In this document: positions 57,301 through 64,000 of the stretch, in pieces | Numbering within the stretch: position 1 is the stretch's first letter | Layout of the letters: every line of letters begins with the position of its first letter | Made by a program: the position numbers and the translations under genes | The notes under the pieces: model-generated | The model's database searches: none | Told to the model about the DNA's origin: nothing | What the model saw: only the letters and a program-made list of their open reading frames with translations | Assembly: GCF_003286085.1 (NCBI RefSeq) | Contig: NW_020825289.1 | Coordinates: 6,944,001 to 7,008,000, forward strand | Source: Drosophila persimilis | Taxonomy: Eukaryota; Arthropoda; Insecta; Diptera; Drosophilidae | DNA: 64,000 nucleotides | Reading direction: 5' to 3'

Positions 57301-60300
57301 ACCCCGCCTGCGACTTTTAGTATTTATGAGTACGATTGTGGGCTAGTTTTGGCCGATTCACACGCCACGGAACGGCCGCCGTCCCGTCGCGTCGCTACAC
57401 CCCGCACCGAGCCGTTCACGTGTTTAGCACAAATTCCACACGAAAGATATCTCCTCTAATTTAAGCAGCAGCTCAAAATTAGAACAAAAGCCCGCCTCGC
57501 CACACGGCACGCCAGTCTTTCGAGCGAACGAAACCACAAAGCCAAAGCGGAATAAGCGAAAAAAAGAATTAAAAATTAAACACAAAGCAAAGAGCGAGAC
57601 ACATGAAGATCCATAAAAAAAATATTGTTAAGATGAACGTTAGACGGGGAGTGACGCGGCACTGTGCGAGGGTAGAGCGATCCAAAAGTTATTAAAAAGT
57701 CGGAGGGAACACGGCACAAATATGCGCATGCGAGTACATACGACTGCGAGTATATGCATGCACGTATGTACTTGTATGTATGCCCAAAAGGTATATATAG
57801 ATAGATGGTGTCGGATCTTGTTGGTTTTGTCTCCCTTTTGACACTTGTTGCTTACACTTCGATTCGTGGGGGAGGGAAACGCGGGTTAGCAATCAAATTC
57901 AAACACGTCCAGCGCGCACGAGTGGCTCACAACGACTAAAATTGGCAGCTCCGCCGCTGGCCCGATCCGAGCTTCAATTTCGAGCGATCCAACGCAGCGC
58001 TTCGGCCCCAGTCGCGAGCTTTTCTGGCTTCCAGTGGAAGTTGGATTGGAACGAACCGCTACGTCATCGTTTCGGGCCTGATCTTGGCTTGTTTTGCTTG
58101 CCAGCTTTGTTAGCGCTTTTGTTTTGGGCTCTCAATTCGCTCAGGTGGCTCTCGGCCCGGTTCGAGTTTGGGTTTGGGTTCGGGCTTGGCTTTGGGTTTG
58201 GGTTTGGGTTCGGGGTCTATCCAGGTATTTCGAGGCATTCGGGCTCGTTCTAAAGCCGTTTAATGGACTCGACTACTCAAGCAGCTCGTTAATTGCAGGC
58301 GTCGCAACGGCAGCGGAGTGCAATGCGATGAGTGTGTGGTTTCCACTGTTGTAATTGAACAATTTTGCGGCTTTTTCTCAGATCTCATTGATTACGACAT
58401 GCAGCCACGATCGATCGATGGATGGCACTCGATGAGGCGATGTTTTTCCCCCGAACCATAGAGAAACGCAACAGTTTTCATATCTTAAGAATTTTTTTTG
58501 GTTTTGATTTTATTTGTATTTTAGTTTTTATGTTTTCTTCTTTTTTTTTCATTTTACCCTTTTCAGATTTTAGAGTGTTCAGCAATGTAAACGGCTTTGA
58601 AATGCTCACACAATAAGCTCGATTTACCTGCTGCAAATCGGGGCCTTCTCTAAACTGATTCGATTCGATCTGATCTGAATTTCGGTGATCTCTTATAAAA
58701 TGAACGAACATCACCGAGATTTCATTCATTTGAATTCGATTTGTTTCGTTCGTGTCTTGTTCGGCTATGAAGTCAATGCTGATTTGATTTATTGTTTAAT
58801 CTTATAAATTAATTAATTAATTTATAGTAAAAATAAAGCTTTAAATGTTCTTTCTTCTCCGTTTCATTCATACATACATAGATCTCAATGCATAAAATTA
58901 ATTTAATAAAATTGTCATTACACAAGCCACCTCTTTACGTGCCAGCAAGCCTGGCCCACACTTTGCATCAACAACACAACCAAATCGATGTAGTTCCTTG
59001 TATTATACGGGTATTCCCAACAACAGATATATGTATTTGTAGTATGCGCTCTAACAGAAAACTGCGGAGAAATCAATGGGAATAAATCTAACAAACGTGA
59101 CAGGGTCAAGGTCCTGTCCTGCGATAAGCGTGCTAATAAGCCATCAAAATTCAATTAAGTTACATTATTCAACTTCAAATTTGGCAATAATTGGCTAACT
59201 AAAGTATCTCAAACTCGTTCTCTGCCTTCGTTTGACTCCATCTTGGATTGGTATATGTTTTTGTCTTAGATGAAACCCCATTTGATGTTTATTGTAATTA
59301 TTAATTAATTATTAATCCATTATTTGATATTCCGAAATGTAATTAGGTTGAAAAATATGGAAAAGGAATTTACATGTAGTCGAAATTAAGTGTACTTCAT
59401 GGACAAAAATCTAAGGAGGAATCCTAACAAAATTTTGAGTTTCAACTTTTGGCGGCCTATCATCCTATCGTCAGAATGAAATGAGTTCCGTTTCAGTTAC
59501 CATTACCGTTACCGTTACCGTCCCCATTCTCGTTTCCCTATCCAGATACTCAAACGTATCTTTATCCAAACGCCTGCTCACTCACTAAAGTTAAGAATCT
59601 TATTCAAGTTAGCTATGTATATATTTATTAGATTTCCTTATCGAGACCATCTCTGGTGTTCCGTGTAGAAGCACAGAAGTAAAATCTCGAACGATCCGGA
59701 TCTCCTTTTGGTCTTCTGTTGTACACGTCTAATGGTATAACTAAGTATAGCTAGAGTTACAGCTAAAGAAACTTCCTTTCGCATCGCTGGCCCCCATATT
59801 ATGGGGATGACTAGACTGCGTTCTGCGTACTGCTACAGAACCCTCTCTCTTCTCTACCTCTACCTCTACCTTAATATCTTTCTTGTTGACTACAATCTTC
59901 AGCATTGGTTTTCAGTTTGGTTTTTGGGATTGGGTTCTATGGGGTGGCTAACTAAAGTTTAATACATTTAGACCTTTAGTTTCTTACCGTCTACATAGAT
60001 ATACCATATAGTAGTACAATTTAGTATTGCATTAAAAGAGTTTTCTCGTTTATACTAATTCAATTATTGATTCTGGCTAAGAGACATTTCTTGGGGCTTG
60101 GTATTGGTTGTTAGCTATATGTATATTGCCTCTCTTTTATTTTTATTTGTGTTTTATGTGTGGTGTTTTGCTCTGGCAGTTCTTTTCCAATAGTAAAAAT
60201 ATTTTTCAAATATTCGCTTAGTTTGTTCATAAATTGTTTACGCATTATTTTCAATTTTAAAGTAAATCGTTTCCCATATACACATCTAGTTAGTTTTCTT

Positions 60301-61477
60301 TTTTTCGAATTACAATTAGCAAATATTACAATAGATATATGTATGTATATGTTTATATATAATTATTAATTTTGTTACACTCATGAGTTAAAGTAATCTT
60401 GTAGTTTTTAGTTTTCTAGATGATCTATTCTTAATTCTCTTATCCAATTCATCCCATCCAGCGATAATAATTCTAGTTAGGCCCTGGAGCAAAGTATTTA
60501 CAATGGGAGAATCGGTACCCGTTTCGGTTGTCTAGTATGTATCCTTTAAAATAGCCGAAAAGTCTAGGACTAATGATGTCTATATTGTATAAATATCAAT
60601 ACGAGTATATTTCTGGTTCTTAGTATGGAAAAAGTGTAAGTTTTGTGTAACGAGTTAAGGGCTGGGAAAAGTTCTTTTCGGAGTATCTAGTAAAGCTTTT
60701 CCGATATCCTTAATTACAATACATTCATCGACTTACGATCCCCCGCTCTCTCTCGGGGACTCGGATATCTTAGCCTAGGTTGGGGGATATTTTGATCTCT
60801 ATTGTGGTAACTCCCATTCATATATGTACACTCGGCATAGTCCAGTGGTGTTGGGTGTGTTTCTGTAGCGGCGGTGGTGGCGGCTGAACAATTTTCTGGG
60901 GCATTGCCATTATTTTTTTTGGTGTTGTGAGTCGCTTCATCATAAAAGATTTTAATTGAACATCTTGGGTGATGTATTCCGCCCCCTCTATCTCTCTTGC
61001 TTTCAACGTATCCTATAAAGAGCTGCATTTCTCATAGGTCTGTGTCCCAACTTCAATCCGCTCCGACTGTTCTAGCGTCACGGCCTCCTGGTCGACTGCT
61101 GGTTTCTGGTGCTGCTGTATAGCTGCTGCTGCTCCTGGTCATGGTTTGGGGTTTTCTGGTTAGTCAAACGATTTGGCAATGGGGTGTTTTAACCGCATGC
61201 ACACAAACATAGATACAAAACACAGAGAGTGATGGGGAAACACAAGCAACAGATAGATAGAGAGGGAACGAAAGAGAGAGAGATGCTTTATGAAGGTGAT
61301 GGCGATCTCAAAGTCTTTTTTTGTTTTTGTCCAGCCGTTCTTCTCCGCTCGCTCTTCGCCAGATTGCTGTTTCTATTGATGTTTTCGATTTTCAGATGAT
61401 CGATGATGATCATGGAGTCATGAGGAACATGATATGTACACCATACCGATCGGCTGATGGGGCAGCACGCTCCCGTG
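54365..61477. other. Long region without a recognised gene between jbug and the CNG channel
   Basis: The part next to 54,365 must include the jbug leader. The stretch at 57,350-57,610 changes character: G+C-rich, then A-rich on the plus strand, like a fly promoter and 5' UTR. It could be a distal first exon, but the owner and strand are not clear. The right part (about 59,200-61,477) is AT-rich and lies just downstream of the CNG channel stop, so it probably contains that gene's 3' UTR. Simple repeats occur at 56,197-56,222 (GTC/CGT), 57,150-57,186 (CAGACT) and 58,164-58,212 (TTTGGG). Longer open frames (for example 56,651-57,286, plus) are driven by these repeats. Confidence 0.5.
58164..58212. 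repeat. Interspersed TTTGGG/TTCGGG repeat
   Basis: A run of about seven hexamers GGGTTT, GGGTTC and GGCTTT on the plus strand. It resembles a telomere-type hexamer but is short and imperfect, and Drosophila telomeres do not use such repeats. It is a chance simple repeat. Confidence 0.7.
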
Positions 61478-62716
61478 TTATATGATACTCTCTCGATTCC
61501 GCTCCAGCTCCTCCGTCTCGTTCTCCGGATCCACGCTGGATGTGGACGACACTCCACAGATCTGCATCTCGATCTCGGCCAGGCGATTCTCGAGGTCCCA
61601 CTGCTGTTGCGAGAGTTTCGTGTTCAGAGCCTGGTTCTCCGACTCCACCGTATGCAGGCGTTCTCTCAACCGCTTGATCTCGTCCTCGAGTGCCTCGTGG
61701 GAGCCCAGTAGAGGGGTTGTGCCTCCCCCAACCGCACCCACGCCCGCTCCATAGCACTCTAGTTGCGAGCTGGAGTCGCAGATGTGACCTAAGGGAGGAG
61801 CACAGATAGATGATAGCTTAAGCAGGCTTACGTTTCGTGATTTCATCCCCATACCTGTGTGACTGGGCTGCGATTGGGGTCGAATCGAGTGATGTGAGGC
61901 GGCCCGACTGCGAGGACGCTCCTCGGAGCCATGGGCACTGGGGCTGACCGATCTGGGCGAGTCTGTGGCCCGAACCAGACGGTCCGCATAGCTTCGCGGA
62001 CTTTGGGGAAGAAAACGACTGAGTGAGTATGTGGGTGAGTAATCTATTTGGGGCTCACCTGTACCCGTGCTGTTGGGAGGACTGCTGCGTCGCCTGCGGC
62101 TGGTGCTGATGTAGCGGTTGGTGCTGCTGATGATGTTGCTGGTGTGTCAGGGGATGATGCACCAGTGGGGCTGGTGGAGTTGGCGCTGGGGGCAGCCACA
62201 TGTCCTCGAGCGAGGTGCGGCCACAGCTCTCGACCAAGCCCGGCGTCGACTGGCACCGGCCCATGGCAACTATATTAAAGTATTTGACTGTGTTTTATAA
62301 CCAAAATCATCCACCAGACGGAAAGAAATGAAATGAAAGGAAAGGAAAGATGGAACGGAAGGCAAAACAATCGAATCGTGTTATTCTGGGGCAATCGTAT
62401 TCGTATCTTTGAATTTCGAGTGGTGTTTGTTCGGGTGTATCGGAGTGTGGGAGTGTGGGAGTGGGGAATGAGGAATGGTTGAGGTAAGGGCATAAAAGAG
62501 GCGTGTCAGGAGCGGGAGAGGCCGAGGATAAATAAGACAAGTGCCTACCTTTTTCTAGTGGCGCCTTCTTGTATTTCTCCAAGCGCTTGACGGCTATCGA
62601 CTCCAGACGTACACGCGCCGCCGGATACTCCTTCAGCACGTCCCACATGTCCTTCTTGCTCAGCACGAACAGGTCGCTGTAACCCACGGAACGAACGCTG
62701 GCTGTGCGTCTGTTGC
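61478..62716 (-). CDS. Cyclic nucleotide-gated cation channel, CNGA type, C-terminal part (gene runs off the window)
   Basis: Only the last four coding exons lie in the window: 62716-62549, 62269-62059, 62000-61855 and 61788-61478. The first encodes the end of the cyclic-nucleotide-binding domain ([20 protein letters not shown], then [20 protein letters not shown]). The next gives [15 protein letters not shown] and a His/Gln-rich linker. The third gives an Arg/Ser-rich linker. The last contains a coiled coil ([20 protein letters not shown]) typical of the C-terminal leucine zipper of A-type CNG subunits. Such channels carry cation current in response to cGMP or cAMP in sensory neurons. The transmembrane pore exons lie beyond 64,000. 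I do not assign a fly gene symbol. Confidence 0.9.
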
Positions 62717-64000
62717 CTGTTTTTTTTTTGTTTTTATTTTTTTGGATCGGGACAGTTGGTAAAGCAAATGTTTACCAAAGCAAAGAGAAAAGTTTAATGG
62801 TCTTGCAACGGAGAATTTCCATGAAGTGCTGTCAGTGTGTCTGTGTCTGTCGTTCGATTCTGCTTGTTGACGACTGGCTTCGCACAAAGACATTCAAATT
62901 GCATGCCACACGGAGGATGTGGAGTGCGGAGTGGGAAGAAGTGTTCTTAAGTGGAATTTTGGGAGAGACAAAACCAGGCAATATTTTATCTTTGGGGTCG
63001 TTTTGATTAAAATCTATGGATGTGTGTTCAGAAGAAATACCTATGTCCAAGCTCCCCAAATGCCAAGGCATGCAATTCAAATGCCGCATCTGGAAACCCA
63101 ACAAGAAGAATCGAATGTGAGTATTTGCTGGTGGCAAGGGGTCGTATACTTAGTTTGAATTACACAAATCTCAATACAAGTAAGTGTAGAGAAACGTTTA
63201 AATTACGGCCAGGCAAAGCAATACAACAACATCAACATGGACTCAGAGACAATTAGAGAGACAGAGATATACATATGTAGTAGATAGACATAGAGAGAGA
63301 TAGAGATAGAGACATACGTACGTACATACATAGATAGATAGATAGATAGAGATGTAAAGACTAACTACCGTACGAAATGACATTAAAGTTTAAATTTCTC
63401 CAGGGCAATTGCGACGTGGCCCTTGATTGAACCCGAATAATGCTTTGAACATGCAAAAACACAAAGATCTTTTCAACAATTCGATTTGTAGTCTCTAATT
63501 GCTGCAGGTGTGTGAAAACTTTTCGGCAGGTTGAACTTTTTGTCGGAGAATTAAGTTGCCAACTCGTGAGCCGAAACTCAATTAGTTGGCAAGGAGCGGC
63601 TTCGGTGACGCTTTCGAGTATGCAACGCAATGATATCTGCCACTCTTCAACGCACACACAAACACACACCACACAGACGCACACGCAGGCACGTACAACT
63701 ATTGCTGTTAATTGTGATGATGTATGGACGAGAGAGAGAGAGAGAGAGAGCAGGTGCTGCGTTTCCCTGGAGCCATTTGTGTTAACACTTGACTGCCAGC
63801 TGGCTCTGACTATTACATGAAATTAAAGCGGCATTAAGTTCAGCAAATTGTTTTTGTGCATCACAACCACAATTGTTGCGGCCATTTTTTTTTTACTCAT
63901 GTGTGTGTGTGCAGCGTCAATAAAAATATATTCACGTGAGAGAGCATGCAGGTGCAATAAATGCATTTGACATTCATTAATTTTGCAACAATATGAGAGC
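62717..64000 (-). other. Intron of the CNG channel gene reaching the window edge
   Basis: Upstream of the acceptor at 62,717-62,718 no further CNG exon is visible up to 64,000, so at least 1.3 kb is intronic. It contains GATA repeats (63,330-63,352), a GA tract (63,731-63,750) and CA-rich sequence (63,650-63,690), with no open frame of interest. Confidence 0.65.

Noticed and set aside
58164-58212. Telomere-like TTTGGG tract as an interstitial telomere
   Set aside because: It is short and imperfect, and Drosophila telomeres are built from retrotransposons, not hexamers.
1-64000. tRNA, rRNA or other structured RNA genes
   Set aside because: I looked for tRNA-type TTCGANTC arms with matching A boxes and for rRNA-like sequence by eye and found none that held up. 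A covariance-model scan was not possible.

Overview
This is a eukaryotic window, almost certainly from a Drosophila species. Genes are split by short GT-AG introns, many only 50-80 bp long. The proteins are recognisable fly proteins: Partner of paired, Roundabout, Jitterbug/filamin and Plus-C odorant-binding proteins. Intergenic DNA is rich in CA, CATA and GATA microsatellites. From memory, this gene set matches the 58F-59A region of D. melanogaster 2R (Muller element C). Protein divergence and the form of an INE-1/DINE-1-like repeat suggest another species, perhaps of the obscura group; that placement is an inference.

Layout, left to right. 1-4.5 kb: non-coding and microsatellite-rich. 4.55-6.27 kb (-): Ppa, an F-box/LRR protein in a single coding exon, with an in-frame open extension past its stop. 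6.3-13.6 kb: no clear gene; an INE-1-like element lies at 9,082-10,180, next to a coding-like relic at 10.2-11.4 kb. 13.6-18.9 kb (-): complete robo1 in 17 coding exons. 20.75-23.7 kb (-): DRC2/CCDC65 in five coding exons, followed 38 nt later by a separate 111-codon ORF. An Obp59a-like gene is nested on the opposite strand inside a DRC2 intron. 24.0-26.9 kb: three Plus-C odorant-binding protein genes of the Obp58 cluster (+, -, +). 27.0-36.3 kb (+): two tandem complete CFAP61 paralogues, 86 bp apart. 36.8-54.4 kb (-): the jitterbug (jbug) filamin-like gene in 16 coding exons, with three CH domains and about 22 filamin repeats. 54.4-61.5 kb: no convincing gene. 61.5-62.7 kb (-): the last four coding exons of a CNGA-type cyclic nucleotide-gated channel, which continues off the right edge.

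There are three functional blocks. The first is axon guidance and cytoskeleton (robo1, jbug). The second is sperm/ciliary axoneme (DRC2 and the two CFAP61 copies, packed in 16 kb). The third is chemosensation (four OBP genes embedded among the axonemal genes, plus the CNG channel). The OBP genes each show a TATA box and an initiator predicting leaders of only 10-15 nt. Exon boundaries were read by hand from splice sites, and the summed coding lengths are divisible by three for every complete gene.
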